This document shows, in pieces, positions 55,739-64,000 of a stretch of DNA of 64,000 bases. How positions within the stretch are numbered: the first letter of the stretch is position 1; the number at the start of each line of letters is the position of its first letter. The notes below the pieces were generated by a model. It saw only the letters and a list, made by a program, of their open reading frames with translations. It was not told the DNA's origin and did not search any database. Made by a program: the position numbers and the translations under genes. The DNA is from PRO6 sp035565775 (GTDB lineage Bacteria > Pseudomonadota > Alphaproteobacteria > Rhizobiales > Xanthobacteraceae), in contig DATMRW010000012.1 of NCBI GenBank assembly GCA_035565775.1, positions 248,001 to 312,000 of the forward strand, written 5' to 3'.

Positions 55739-57577
55739 ATGCCGCCATATCGCTCTAGGACTTCCACCCATGGCCGGAACATGGCCGGCGCCCGCGGATT
55801 GTGGCGCGCAACCGGCATGACCGATGCGGATTTCGGCAAGCCGATCATCGCGATCGCAAACTCCTTCACCCAGTTCGTGCCGGGTCACGTCCACCTCAAG
55901 GATCTCGGCCAGCTCGTGGCGCGCGAGGTCGAGAAGGCGGGCGGCGTCGCCAAGGAGTTCAACACCATCGCGGTGGATGACGGCATTGCGATGGGGCACG
56001 AGGGCATGCTCTACAGCCTGCCGTCGCGCGAGGTGATCGCCGACAGCGTCGAATACATGGTCAATGCCCATTGCGCCGACGCCATCGTCTGCATTTCCAA
56101 CTGCGACAAGATCACCCCCGGCATGCTGATGGCGGCGATGCGGCTGAACATCCCGGTGGTCTTCGTCTCCGGCGGCCCGATGGAAGCGGGCAAGATCAAG
56201 CTGGACGGCGAATCCCGCTCGGTCGATCTCATCGATGCGATGATCGCCGCGGCCGACGATACCATGACCGACGAGCAGGTGCAGACCATCGAGCGCTCGG
56301 CGTGTCCGACCTGCGGCTCGTGCTCGGGCATGTTCACGGCGAACTCGATGAACTGCCTGACCGAGGCGCTCGGTCTCGCGCTGCCGGGCAATGGCTCGGT
56401 GCTGGCCACCCACGCCGACCGCGAGCGGCTCTTCGTCGAGGCGGGGCATCTGATCGTCGATCTGGCCAAGCGCTACTACGAGCAGGACGACGCTTCGGTG
56501 CTGCCGCGCAACATCGCCAATTTTGATGCCTTCGAGAATGCGATGACCCTCGACATCTCAATGGGCGGCTCCACCAACACGGTGCTGCACCTTTTGGCCG
56601 CCGCCTATGAAGGCGAGGTCAACTTCACCATGGCCGACATTGACAGGCTGTCGCGCCGCGTGCCGGTGCTGTGCAAGGTCGCGCCTTCGGTGGTCAACGT
56701 GCACATGGAAGACGTGCATCGCGCTGGCGGCATCATGGCCATTCTCGGCCAGCTCGATCGCGCCGGCCTGATCAAGACCGATACCGGCACGATCCATAGC
56801 GGCACGCTCGCCAATGCGCTGGACCGGTGGGACATCTCGCGCACCAATAGCGAGACCGTTCAGAATTTCTATCGCGCGGCTCCCGGCGGCGTGCCGACGC
56901 AGGTCGCCTTCAGCCAGGATCGCCGCTACAAGGAGCTCGACCTTGACCGCTCCGGCGGCGTGGTGCGCGACGCCGCGCATGCCTTCAGCAAGGACGGCGG
57001 CCTCGCGGTGCTCTACGGCAACATCGCCGAGGATGGCTGCATCGTGAAGACTGCCGGCGTCGATGAAAGCATTTTGACGTTCGCAGGTCCCGCCCGCATC
57101 TTCGAGAGCCAGGACGACGCGGTGAGCGCCATCCTCACCGACAAGATCAAGCCGGGCGATGTGGTGCTGATCCGCTACGAGGGCCCGCGCGGCGGCCCCG
57201 GCATGCAGGAAATGCTCTATCCGACCAGCTATCTGAAGTCGAAGGGCCTCGGCAAGGTCTGCGCGCTGATCACCGATGGCCGCTTCTCGGGCGGCTCCTC
57301 CGGCCTCTCGATCGGCCACATCTCGCCGGAAGCGGCAGAGGGCGGCGCGATCGGCCTCGTCGAGGAGGGCGACCGCATCGAGATCGACATCGTCAACCGC
57401 AAGCTGAATCTTGCGATCTCCGACGAAGAGCTGGCGCGCCGGCGCGAGGCTATGGTTGCTCGCGGCGACAAGGCGTGGCGGCCGCTCAATCGCAAGCGCA
57501 AGGTCTCGCAGGCGCTGCGCGCCTATGCGCATTTTGCCACCAGCGCCGCGCGCGGCGCGGTGCGTGAAGTGCCCTGA
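55739..57577 (+). CDS. ilvD: Dihydroxy-acid dehydratase IlvD
   Basis: The 612-residue protein makes 2-keto acids in valine, isoleucine and leucine synthesis. It matches E. coli IlvD in length and blocks (MPPYRSRTSTHGRNMAGARG, ISNCDKITPGML with C122 and K124, ACPTCGSCSGMFTANSMN with C195). ATG 55739 is chosen because MPPYRS is the conserved N-terminus. The in-frame ATG at 55562 adds 59 unlike residues. It is divergent from pqqA and ends before a strong terminator. Confidence 0.97.
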   Translation: MPPYRSRTSTHGRNMAGARGLWRATGMTDADFGKPIIAIANSFTQFVPGHVHLKDLGQLVAREVEKAGGVAKEFNTIAVDDGIAMGHEGMLYSLPSREVIADSVEYMVNAHCADAIVCISNCDKITPGMLMAAMRLNIPVVFVSGGPMEAGKIKLDGESRSVDLIDAMIAAADDTMTDEQVQTIERSACPTCGSCSGMFTANSMNCLTEALGLALPGNGSVLATHADRERLFVEAGHLIVDLAKRYYEQDDASVLPRNIANFDAFENAMTLDISMGGSTNTVLHLLAAAYEGEVNFTMADIDRLSRRVPVLCKVAPSVVNVHMEDVHRAGGIMAILGQLDRAGLIKTDTGTIHSGTLANALDRWDISRTNSETVQNFYRAAPGGVPTQVAFSQDRRYKELDLDRSGGVVRDAAHAFSKDGGLAVLYGNIAEDGCIVKTAGVDESILTFAGPARIFESQDDAVSAILTDKIKPGDVVLIRYEGPRGGPGMQEMLYPTSYLKSKGLGKVCALITDGRFSGGSSGLSIGHISPEAAEGGAIGLVEEGDRIEIDIVNRKLNLAISDEELARRREAMVARGDKAWRPLNRKRKVSQALRAYAHFATSAARGAVREVP

Positions 57578-57624
57578 CGGACTAAACGATTCGCCGATCA
57601 CCAGAGCGGCGAAGCAATCAAACG

Positions 57625-57662
57625 AAAGCGCGGCATGTAGATCTACATGCCGCGCTTTTTTT
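57625..57662 (+). terminator. Perfect-palindrome terminator of ilvD
   Basis: A 34-base perfect palindrome (17 bp each arm, centre TAGATCTA) starts 48 bases after the ilvD stop and ends in a run of T (57656-57662). Its arms read AAAGCGCGGCATGTAGA and its complement. Confidence 0.9.
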
Positions 57663-58003
57663 CTTCACGTTGAAGAGAAAAGCGCGCAACGCGCCCCCGC
57701 GCTGGACAGAGTGCTTTCGTCTTCGCCGATGCTTGCCCGCTCAACATGCGCGGTAAGATCGCACGCACTCATCGCGCCGTTTTCAACTTTAGTCTTACGT
57801 GCCTTCCTGCCTGATCAACACTTTTCGCATTCGGCTTCTACGAAAGGCGAATTGACGGAAGTGGCCCTCAAGGAGCGCAATGGTTGCAGTGAATGGAGTG
57901 GATTTGTGCACGCGCTTTTGCGTCTCCACTCTCTTGCTGCAATTGCCGGCGTCGCGCGGCTGTGCCTGCGCGCGTACCATAACAACAACTCGGGAGGATC
58001 AGC
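57663..58003. other. Upstream region of the second importer operon
   Basis: These 341 bases after the ilvD terminator hold no supported gene. A GGGAGGATCAGC ribosome site for the binding-protein gene ends the stretch. Promoter elements were not resolved by eye. Confidence 0.5.
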
Positions 58004-59368
58004 ATGGCTATGGACCGCAGCACGAAAAGCGATTCCTTGAAGTTCGGTGTTTCTCGGCGAACGTTGCTTCAGGCTGGCGCAGGGCTTGCCGGCGCGAGTT
58101 TTCTTCCAAACGGTCTGATCATGCCGGCGCTGGCGGAAGACCATCCCGCGCTCGGCACCTATCCCGCGGGCACGAACGGCCCGTCAGTGTTCGTCGGCAT
58201 TTCTGTGCCGCGCACCGGCACCTATGCTGCGCCGGGCGAGGACCTGATCAAGGGCTATCAGCTCGCGATCGAGCATCTCAACAACGGCAATGAACTGCTG
58301 ACCAAAATCTCGCCGAACATCAAGAAGGGCGTGCTCGGCAAGGAGGTCAAATACGGCATCGCCGACAGCGAGGCAAAGCCGAATACCTCGGTGCAGAACT
58401 TCCAGAAGTTCATCAGCGAGAACAAGGCCGTCGTCGTCACCGGCAGCGTTTCTAGCGCCGAGGCGGTGGCCAACAACAAGACCGCCGACCGCGAAAAAGT
58501 CCTTTATCTGCCGGGCATTTCCGGCTCGAACGACACGACCGGCAAGGATTGCGTGCGCTATTGCTTCCGCGAGTGCTTCCATGCCCAGACCGCGGCGAAG
58601 GCGATCTCGCCCTTCCTCATCAAGTCGGTGGGCAAGAACAAGAAGATCGCTTTCCTGACCCCGGACTACACCTATGGTCACACCGTCCGTCAGTCGATGG
58701 AAGACTATTTGAAGGAGGGCGGATGGACGGTTGCCACCAACCAGATTTCGCCGCTCGGCACCACCGACTTCAGCTCCTATCTGCTCAACGTCGCCAACTC
58801 CGGCGCGGACGTTCTCATCAATATCAACTTCGGCCGCGACGCGGTGCTGTCGGTGAAGCAGGCCAAGGATTTCGGCATTCTCGGCAAGATGACGCTCGTG
58901 GTGCCCTACAACACGCCGTTCCTCGCGAAGGAAGTCGGGCCGGACAACATGCAGGGCGTCTTCTGCGGTACCAACTACTGGTGGACGATGGAGGACAAGT
59001 ATCCGCTGGCGAAGATGTTCAACGACGCCTTCCGCGCCAAGTACAAGAGCAACCCGGAGTGGGGGGCGCAGACCGCCTATATGCAGCTTGCGATGTGGGC
59101 GGACGCGGTAGAGCGCGCAAAGTCGTTCTATCCGCCGGATATCATCAAGGCCTATGAGGCGGGCGCACACGTGCAGTCGATGGTGGGCGACGTGTACTTC
59201 CGCGGCGCGGATCACCAGCTCGTGCGGCCGGTCGTCATCGTCCGCGGCAAGAAAGCTGCGGACATGAAAAACCCGGATGATTACTACGAGGTCGTCGAGG
59301 TGGTCGACGGCGCGAACCTGTTGCAGCCGCCCGAGCACTTTGGCTGCAAGATGGGCGGCTACACCTGA
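58004..59368 (+). CDS. Tat-exported ABC substrate-binding protein, HAAT type
   Basis: The 454-residue periplasmic binding protein has a twin-arginine-type signal (SRRTLLQAGAGLAGASFLPN) and a LivK-class fold (SVFVGISVPRTGTYAAPGED, YGHTVRQSMEDYLKEGGWTV). It has an extra Cys-containing stretch (DCVRYCFRECFH). A Tat signal on a binding protein suggests folding before export. It heads a complete importer operon; ligand unknown. GGGAGGA precedes the ATG. Confidence 0.88.
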   Translation: MAMDRSTKSDSLKFGVSRRTLLQAGAGLAGASFLPNGLIMPALAEDHPALGTYPAGTNGPSVFVGISVPRTGTYAAPGEDLIKGYQLAIEHLNNGNELLTKISPNIKKGVLGKEVKYGIADSEAKPNTSVQNFQKFISENKAVVVTGSVSSAEAVANNKTADREKVLYLPGISGSNDTTGKDCVRYCFRECFHAQTAAKAISPFLIKSVGKNKKIAFLTPDYTYGHTVRQSMEDYLKEGGWTVATNQISPLGTTDFSSYLLNVANSGADVLININFGRDAVLSVKQAKDFGILGKMTLVVPYNTPFLAKEVGPDNMQGVFCGTNYWWTMEDKYPLAKMFNDAFRAKYKSNPEWGAQTAYMQLAMWADAVERAKSFYPPDIIKAYEAGAHVQSMVGDVYFRGADHQLVRPVVIVRGKKAADMKNPDDYYEVVEVVDGANLLQPPEHFGCKMGGYT

Positions 59369-59467
59369 TCACACAATGGCGAGGGCCGGATGCCACGAAG
59401 CAATCCGGCCTCGCTGTCGTTCCCAATCCGAATCGGGGCTGATGACGCAAATGCGCGTGAGGTGAAT

Positions 59468-60343
59468 GTGATTAGTTGGCCAAATCTGATTTCTCAGATG
59501 TTCAATGGTCTTGTGCTCGGCGCACTGCTTGCGCTGATCAGCTCGGGGCTGACGATCATCTATGGCACGCTCGGCGTGCTCAATCTTGCCCACGGCGCGA
59601 TGTATATGGTCGGCGGCTATGCCGGTTTCGTCGCCTTCAGCTATACGGATTCATTCATCGTCGCGGTGATCGCCGGCTCGCTGTCGGTTCTCGTTCTCGG
59701 CGTCCTGATGGAGCGCATCGTCATCCGGCATTTCTATAGCCGGCCCGATGAGGACCAGATCCTCGTCACCTTCGGTCTCGGCATCTGCTTTGTCGAGACC
59801 ATCCGCTACTTCTTCGGCAGTCTCTCGAAGTCGATGCCGCCGCCGCCATGGGGCACGGGCGTCACATCGCTCGGCTTCATGCTGTATCCGACCTATCGGC
59901 TGGTAGTCGTCGGCATCGTCGCCGTCGCCCTGATCGCACTTTACCTGATGCTCTATCGCTCCCGCCTCGGCATGATCGTTCGTGCCGGCATCGAGGACTC
60001 GGTGATGGTCGATTCGCTGGGCATCAATGTCTATCGCGTGTTCATGGTGGTGTTCGGCATCGGCGCCATGGCTGCCGGCTTTGCTGGCATCGTCAACCTG
60101 CCGGTCGCGCCGATCACGCCCGATATCGGTGAATCGATCCTGGTGCTGACATTCGTCGTGGTCGTCATCGGCGGGGTGGGGTCGTTCCCCGGCGCGGTGC
60201 TCGGCGGCCTGATCTCCGGCGAAATTTTGAGCCTGACGTCAATGGTCAATCCCGCCTATTCGCACGCGATGCTGTTCGCGGTGATGACGCTGGTGTTGTT
60301 TGTGCGGCCGCGCGGGCTTCTCGGAACGGTGGGGCGAACCTGA
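59468..60343 (+). CDS. Branched-chain-amino-acid-type ABC permease, LivH class
   Basis: The 291-residue inner-membrane permease has the LivH-class pattern (NGLVLGALLALISSGLTIIY, LGVLNLAHGAMYMVGGYAGF, VVIGGVGSFPGAVLGGLISG). Starts are ambiguous. The GTG at 59468 has GAGG before it and gives VISWPNLISQMFNG; GTG 59462 or ATG 59498 are alternatives. The stop overlaps the next start (TGATG). Confidence 0.88.
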   Translation: MISWPNLISQMFNGLVLGALLALISSGLTIIYGTLGVLNLAHGAMYMVGGYAGFVAFSYTDSFIVAVIAGSLSVLVLGVLMERIVIRHFYSRPDEDQILVTFGLGICFVETIRYFFGSLSKSMPPPPWGTGVTSLGFMLYPTYRLVVVGIVAVALIALYLMLYRSRLGMIVRAGIEDSVMVDSLGINVYRVFMVVFGIGAMAAGFAGIVNLPVAPITPDIGESILVLTFVVVVIGGVGSFPGAVLGGLISGEILSLTSMVNPAYSHAMLFAVMTLVLFVRPRGLLGTVGRT

Positions 60344-62208
60344 TGCAGACGCGTGAACCCACATTACGGGCATGGCTGCCGGAGATTCTGACCGCGGTCG
60401 GGCTCGTGCTGGCGCCGTTCGTCCTTCCGCCGCTCGGCTTCGTGCCTGACACCATGACGCGCATCCTGGTGCTCGGACTTTTCGGCATCGGCTTTGATCT
60501 GTTGTTCGGCTACACCGGGCTGCTGTCCTTCGGCCAGTCGGCGTTCTTCGGCACCGGCGGCTTTGTCGCCGCCTATCTTCTGACGCGCACCGGCTTGCCG
60601 AGTGTGATGCTGGCGCTGTTCATCGGCACGGTGGTCGCGGCGGTCGCGGGCTATCTCGTCGGGTTGATCGCGCTGCGCCGCACCGGCATCTACTTTGCGA
60701 TGATCACGGTTGCGATTGCGGAGGTGTTTTTCTTTCTCGAGAATTCGCCGCTGGCGGATTTCACCGGTGGCGAAAACGGCCTGCCGGGCGTGCCCGCGCC
60801 GATATTCTATCTCGGCTTCACGACGATCAAGATCGGCAGCGGTTGGTCGATGTATGGCTTCATCGCCGTGTGCTTCTTCGTCGGCATCGTAATCGCGCGG
60901 CGCATCATCAAATCGCCGGTCGGCAAGATCATGGTCGCAATCCGCGACAATCCGCTGCGCGCGGCGGCGGTGGGGCACAACGTGCATGCCTACAAGATGC
61001 TCGCATTCATCATCGCCGCGGCCTATGCCGGCATCGCGGGCGGCCTGCTCGGCGTGATGCAGGGCTACATGCCGCCCGACGCCTTCATGTTCGACACGTC
61101 GGGCCAGCTCATCATGCAGACGGTGATCGGCGGCCTAGGCACCTTGTTCGGTCCGCTCGTCGGCGCCGCGATCTGGCTTTATCTGCGCGATTTCCTGCAA
61201 GGTACCCTCGGGCTCGGCGCGTCGTGGAAGCTGGCGCTCGGCGTCATCTTCGTGCTGCTCGTCTGCTTCCTCCGCCACGGCGTGATCGGCGGGCTGAAGG
61301 ATCTCTACGAGTATCTCACCGGCCGCACCGGCACCGACGCGGAGCCGGAGCCTGTCGCGCAGTCGCTGAGCGCGAGCAGCCGCGTGGGTCTGGCGAATGA
61401 AGAGCGCGCGGCTGCACAGCCTCTGCGCATTCGCGATCTGAATGGCTTCACCGGTCCGATCATCGAGGCCAAGGGTCTGTCGAAGCGCTATGGCGGCCTC
61501 GTGGCGAACAGCAACATCGACTTCTCCGTCGATCAGGGCGAACTGCGCGGGGTGATCGGGCCGAACGGTGCCGGCAAGTCGACGTTCTTCAAAATGCTGA
61601 CCTGCGAAATCGCGCCGACATCCGGCAAGATTGTGTTTGCCGGCCGCGACATCACCGGCCTCGAGGTGACGGAGGTCTGCCAGCTCGGGGTGACCAAGAG
61701 CTATCAGGTCAACCAGCTCTTCACGCGGCTTACGGCGCGGGAAAACATCATGATCTCGGCGCTGGCGGAGCGGCGCGGCAGTTTCCGCATGGACATGCTG
61801 CGCAGCACCGATCATTTGCCGGGGCTAAACGAGCAGATTGAGCACACGCTGCAGCTTGTCGAACTCGACCGGCGTGCGGACGTGCCGGTGTCGCAGCTGG
61901 CCTACGGCGAAAAGCGTCGCCTCGAGATCGGGCTTGCGCTCGCCACCTCGCCAAGCCTGCTGCTGCTCGACGAGCCGCTGGCCGGCATGAGCCCGCAGGA
62001 GCGCAGCGACACGGTGCGGCTGCTCAAATCGATCAGCGTCGGGCGGACGGTAATCATCATCGATCACGATATGGACGCGCTGTTCGAGCTGGCCGAGCGG
62101 GTGACGGTCTTGCAGGAAGGGCGCATTCTCGTCGAGGGCACGCCGGACGAGATCAAAGCGAACCCCACGGTTCAGGACGCCTATCTCGGTGGAGTGCTGG
62201 AAGCATGA
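60343..62208 (+). CDS. Fused ABC permease-ATPase (LivM-LivG)
   Basis: The 621-residue fusion has a LivM-class permease at residues 1-330 (GYTGLLSFGQSAFFGTGGFV, VIGGLGTLFGPLVGAAIWLY) and a LivG-class ATPase at about 370-621. The ATPase has Walker A GPNGAGKST, signature VSQLAYGEKRRLEIGLALAT and Walker B LLLLDEPLAGMSPQERSD. The linker (about 330-370) is hydrophilic. Such fusions are known in alphaproteobacterial importers. Its stop overlaps the LivF-type start by ATGA. Confidence 0.93.
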   Translation: MQTREPTLRAWLPEILTAVGLVLAPFVLPPLGFVPDTMTRILVLGLFGIGFDLLFGYTGLLSFGQSAFFGTGGFVAAYLLTRTGLPSVMLALFIGTVVAAVAGYLVGLIALRRTGIYFAMITVAIAEVFFFLENSPLADFTGGENGLPGVPAPIFYLGFTTIKIGSGWSMYGFIAVCFFVGIVIARRIIKSPVGKIMVAIRDNPLRAAAVGHNVHAYKMLAFIIAAAYAGIAGGLLGVMQGYMPPDAFMFDTSGQLIMQTVIGGLGTLFGPLVGAAIWLYLRDFLQGTLGLGASWKLALGVIFVLLVCFLRHGVIGGLKDLYEYLTGRTGTDAEPEPVAQSLSASSRVGLANEERAAAQPLRIRDLNGFTGPIIEAKGLSKRYGGLVANSNIDFSVDQGELRGVIGPNGAGKSTFFKMLTCEIAPTSGKIVFAGRDITGLEVTEVCQLGVTKSYQVNQLFTRLTARENIMISALAERRGSFRMDMLRSTDHLPGLNEQIEHTLQLVELDRRADVPVSQLAYGEKRRLEIGLALATSPSLLLLDEPLAGMSPQERSDTVRLLKSISVGRTVIIIDHDMDALFELAERVTVLQEGRILVEGTPDEIKANPTVQDAYLGGVLEA

Positions 62209-62903
62209 GCCTGCTCGAAGTCAATGGATTGAACAGCTACTATGGCGACTCGCACATTCTCTTCGACGTCGGCCTGCACGTGGAACGCAACGAGGTCATA
62301 GGGCTTCTGGGCCGCAACGGCGCAGGAAAAAGCACAACGCTGAAAAGCCTGATGGGTGTCGTGAAGCCGCGATCGGGCAAGGTGATGTTCGATGGCGTCA
62401 ATGTCGCGGGGAGGGCCAGCCACACCATCGCGCAGGCCGGAATGCAGCTCGTGCACGAGGATCGCCGGATCTTCGGCTCGCTCAACGTCGAGGAGAACCT
62501 GATCCTCGCCGGCCTGACGGCGGAAAACCGCTGGCCGCTCGACCGCATCTACGAGATGTTTCCGCGCCTCGAAGAGCGCCGCACCAGCCGGGGAACGGAC
62601 CTATCAGGCGGCGAGCAGCAGATGCTGGCGATTGCGCGCGCCTTGGTGCGCGATCCGAAGATCGTGCTGCTGGACGAGCCGTTCGAGGGGCTTGCGCCAG
62701 TGATCGTGCGCGATCTGATGAAGGCGTGCCGCGATCTTGCGGCATCGGGACAGACGATCATTCTTGTCGAGCAGAACCTCGCCGCGACGTTGGCGCTGGC
62801 GGAGCGCATCTACATCATCAATAACGGGCATATCGTGCATCACGACCCCGTTCCCGCGCTCAAGGCGCAGCCGGAGATTTTGCAGCGTTACCTTGGCGTC
62901 TGA
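62205..62903 (+). CDS. Branched-chain-amino-acid-type ABC ATPase, LivF class
   Basis: The 232-residue ATPase has Walker A (GRNGAGKST), signature GTDLSGGEQQMLAIARALVR and Walker B (KIVLLDEPFEGLAPVI). It completes the second importer, with separate binding protein, LivH-type permease and LivMG fusion. Its ATG sits in an ATGA overlap with the fusion gene. Confidence 0.94.
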   Translation: MSLLEVNGLNSYYGDSHILFDVGLHVERNEVIGLLGRNGAGKSTTLKSLMGVVKPRSGKVMFDGVNVAGRASHTIAQAGMQLVHEDRRIFGSLNVEENLILAGLTAENRWPLDRIYEMFPRLEERRTSRGTDLSGGEQQMLAIARALVRDPKIVLLDEPFEGLAPVIVRDLMKACRDLAASGQTIILVEQNLAATLALAERIYIINNGHIVHHDPVPALKAQPEILQRYLGV

Positions 62904-62924
62904 GAAGTGCTCAGTTGTTACGAC

Positions 62925-63332
62925 TCAGCTCGCGCCGCAGAGCAGGGCAAAGAACTCGTCGTCGATCGATGCGCCGCGAATGCCGCCGTTCGCGTCGATC
63001 AGCGCCCAGGAACGGATCTCATAGCCTTGCCCGACCGGCTTGCCGGTGCGGGACATTGCATAATCGATCCTGAAACGGCGTTCGTTCACGCGCGCGATGG
63101 AAACATCAATGTCGATCACGTCGTCGTAGCGGGCGGGGGCGACGAACTCGGCATTCGCCTGCACAATCGGCGTCACCGCGCCAAAACGCTGCCTGATGTC
63201 GCGCTGGCTGAGGCCGCGGTGCCGGATCAGGCGCTGAAAGGTGCAGTCGAACCAGTAGAAATAGTTCGGATAGAACACGATCCCGGCTTCGTCGCAGTCG
63301 CCCCATTCGATGGTGATGCTGGTTCTGAACAT
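62925..63332 (-). CDS. Acyl-CoA thioesterase of the 4HBT (hot-dog) family
   Basis: The roughly 135-residue protein has the 4-hydroxybenzoyl-CoA thioesterase opening (EWGDCDEAGIVFYPNYFYWF, with the catalytic-type Asp) and hot-dog sequence. It hydrolyses acyl or aryl-CoA; the true substrate is not shown. ATG 63332 gives the usual N-terminus MFRTSITIEW; ATG 63356 would add eight residues. It converges with the importer operon, 21 bases apart. Confidence 0.85.
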   Translation of the reverse strand: MFRTSITIEWGDCDEAGIVFYPNYFYWFDCTFQRLIRHRGLSQRDIRQRFGAVTPIVQANAEFVAPARYDDVIDIDVSIARVNERRFRIDYAMSRTGKPVGQGYEIRSWALIDANGGIRGASIDDEFFALLCGAS

Positions 63333-63434
63333 GTTGCTTCGTTTCGCTCCGGTCATTTGCAGGGATTTTGGGGGCGACCTGTTACCGGCTGGATCAAGCG
63401 CCTATATGCGGGCAGTAGAAGATGAGGATACGAT

Positions 63435-63863
63435 ATGCAGCCCGTGAAGATTAACGACAAACTCTCCGTTGCCAAGCAGCCCGCGCTTGACGATTTTCCC
63501 CGTCTCGCGTCCGCCGGCTTTCAGACGCTGATCAACAACCGGCCCGATGGTGAGGACGCGGCGCAGCCCGGAACGGCCGCCGAGGAGAGTGCCGCGGCGG
63601 CAGCCGGCATGGCCTACAGCCACATTCCGGTGACGGGGCCGACGCTGACAAGGGAGGCGGTGCAAAAGTTTCGCGCGGAGATCGATGCCGCCGAGGGGCC
63701 GGTGCTCGCGCATTGCAAGGGCGGCACACGCTCGCTCACGCTCTGGGCCATCAGCGAGGTGATCGCGGGCAACATGCGGCGGGACGAAGTGGTCGAATTC
63801 GGCCGTAGCCATGGCTTTGATCTTGCCGGCGCGGCGGCGTGGCTGGAGCGCAACGGCTACTGA
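63435..63863 (+). CDS. DUF442 / TIGR01244-type phosphatase-like protein
   Basis: The 142-residue protein has the Cx5R loop HCKGGTRS (C94, R99) of protein-tyrosine-phosphatase fold proteins, with the DUF442 pattern (FQTLINNRPDGEDAAQPGTA, AYSHIPVTGPTLTREAVQKF). Such proteins accompany beta-lactamase-like sulfur-handling enzymes (Blh) in related bacteria. It could act as a phosphatase or in sulfur transfer. No partner gene adjoins it in the window. Confidence 0.85.
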   Translation: MQPVKINDKLSVAKQPALDDFPRLASAGFQTLINNRPDGEDAAQPGTAAEESAAAAAGMAYSHIPVTGPTLTREAVQKFRAEIDAAEGPVLAHCKGGTRSLTLWAISEVIAGNMRRDEVVEFGRSHGFDLAGAAAWLERNGY

Positions 63864-63904
63864 GCATTTGGCGGGCGTCGTTCGCCCGCATGTACCGGAA
63901 AAAT

Positions 63905-63937
63905 AGCCGCGTGCATGTCGCACGCGGCTGTTTTTTT
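63905..63937. terminator. Rho-independent terminator
   Basis: A 10-bp perfect stem (AGCCGCGTGC / GCACGCGGCT) with a 5-base loop is followed by seven T. A smaller hairpin (GCGGGCG / CGCCCGC, 63871-63889) precedes it. It ends the DUF442 gene and perhaps the convergent gene at the right edge. Confidence 0.9.
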
Positions 63938-63940
63938 GCA

Positions 63941-64000
63941 TCAGTCGGCGAATTGCGGCGGGGGCGTGAAGCCGCCGAATTCGCGTTCGATCAGCTCGGC
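63941..64000 (-). CDS. C-terminal end of an unidentified gene
   Basis: The minus frame ends with TGA at 63943-63941 and encodes, up to the edge, AELIEREFGGFTPPPQFAD. Codon use suits a real gene, and the convergent terminator at 63905-63937 supports it. I cannot identify the family from 19 residues. Confidence 0.5.
   Translation of the reverse strand, partial: AELIEREFGGFTPPPQFAD

Overview
The window is chromosomal DNA from a high-GC alphaproteobacterium. The flagellar set (FlbT, FlaF and FliX, with TTAACCAT / TTAA-N7-TTAA boxes of the CtrA type and CckA directly behind flhB) and the style of the transport and PQQ genes fit the Bradyrhizobium / Rhodopseudomonas / Afipia / Oligotropha group (Nitrobacteraceae). 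That placement is inferred from gene content and sequence feel, not from a tree.

Positions 1-10.7 kb hold the first flagellar block: the end of flgE, then flgK, flgL, flbT (minus), a 616-residue flagellin, flaF and an unknown 120-residue protein on the plus strand. On the minus strand follow a FlaG-like protein, a FlgN-like chaperone, flgJ (rod-binding part only) and flgI, with fliX divergent from flgI. From 10.7 to 19.2 kb is an accessory stretch set between two flagellar blocks: dksA, a DUF4214-repeat protein, a Spy/CpxP-like LTxxQ protein, a small Gly/Pro-rich secreted protein, a Na/Pi cotransporter, a frameshifted PadR-like remnant and a Tat-exported multicopper oxidase.

Positions 19.2-38.2 kb are the second flagellar block. 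It has flgF-flgG-flgA-flgH (minus), divergent from fliL-fliM-DUF6468-MotE-like-large TPR protein (plus), then fliO-fliP (minus), divergent from flgB-flgC-fliE-fliQ-fliR-flhB (plus) and the hybrid kinase gene cckA. CtrA-type boxes lie in the three divergent intergenic regions (flgI/fliX, flgF/fliL, fliO/flgB). CckA is the kinase that, through ChpT, phosphorylates CtrA, so regulator and presumed targets sit side by side. Genes for motor, rotor and export parts such as motA/B, fliF, fliG, fliN and flhA are not in the window.

Positions 38.4-43.2 kb carry a Tim44-domain protein, a secreted lectin-like protein, a GST-like protein, an orphan branched-chain-amino-acid-type binding protein and a cysteine-motif protein of unknown function. 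Positions 43.2-51.9 kb look like one catabolic locus: an IclR regulator divergent from a Rieske oxygenase, a glutamine-synthetase-like ligase, and a complete LivK/H/M/G/F-type importer. A perfect inverted repeat that could be the IclR operator lies in the divergent promoter.

Positions 51.9-55.5 kb are a full pqqABCDE operon on the minus strand, including the 26-residue PqqA peptide gene. ilvD follows on the plus strand with a perfect 17-bp-stem terminator. Then comes a second complete Liv-type importer with a Tat-signal binding protein and a fused permease-ATPase. The window ends with a 4HBT thioesterase, a DUF442 / Cx5R phosphatase-like protein and the last codons of a minus-strand gene. I see no rRNA, tRNA, CRISPR, phage or insertion sequence. 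I did not find a clearly new multi-gene system. The best leads are the Rieske + GS-like + importer locus, the repeated segments inside FliE and the flagellin, the fliL palindrome, and the unknown proteins woven into the flagellar clusters.
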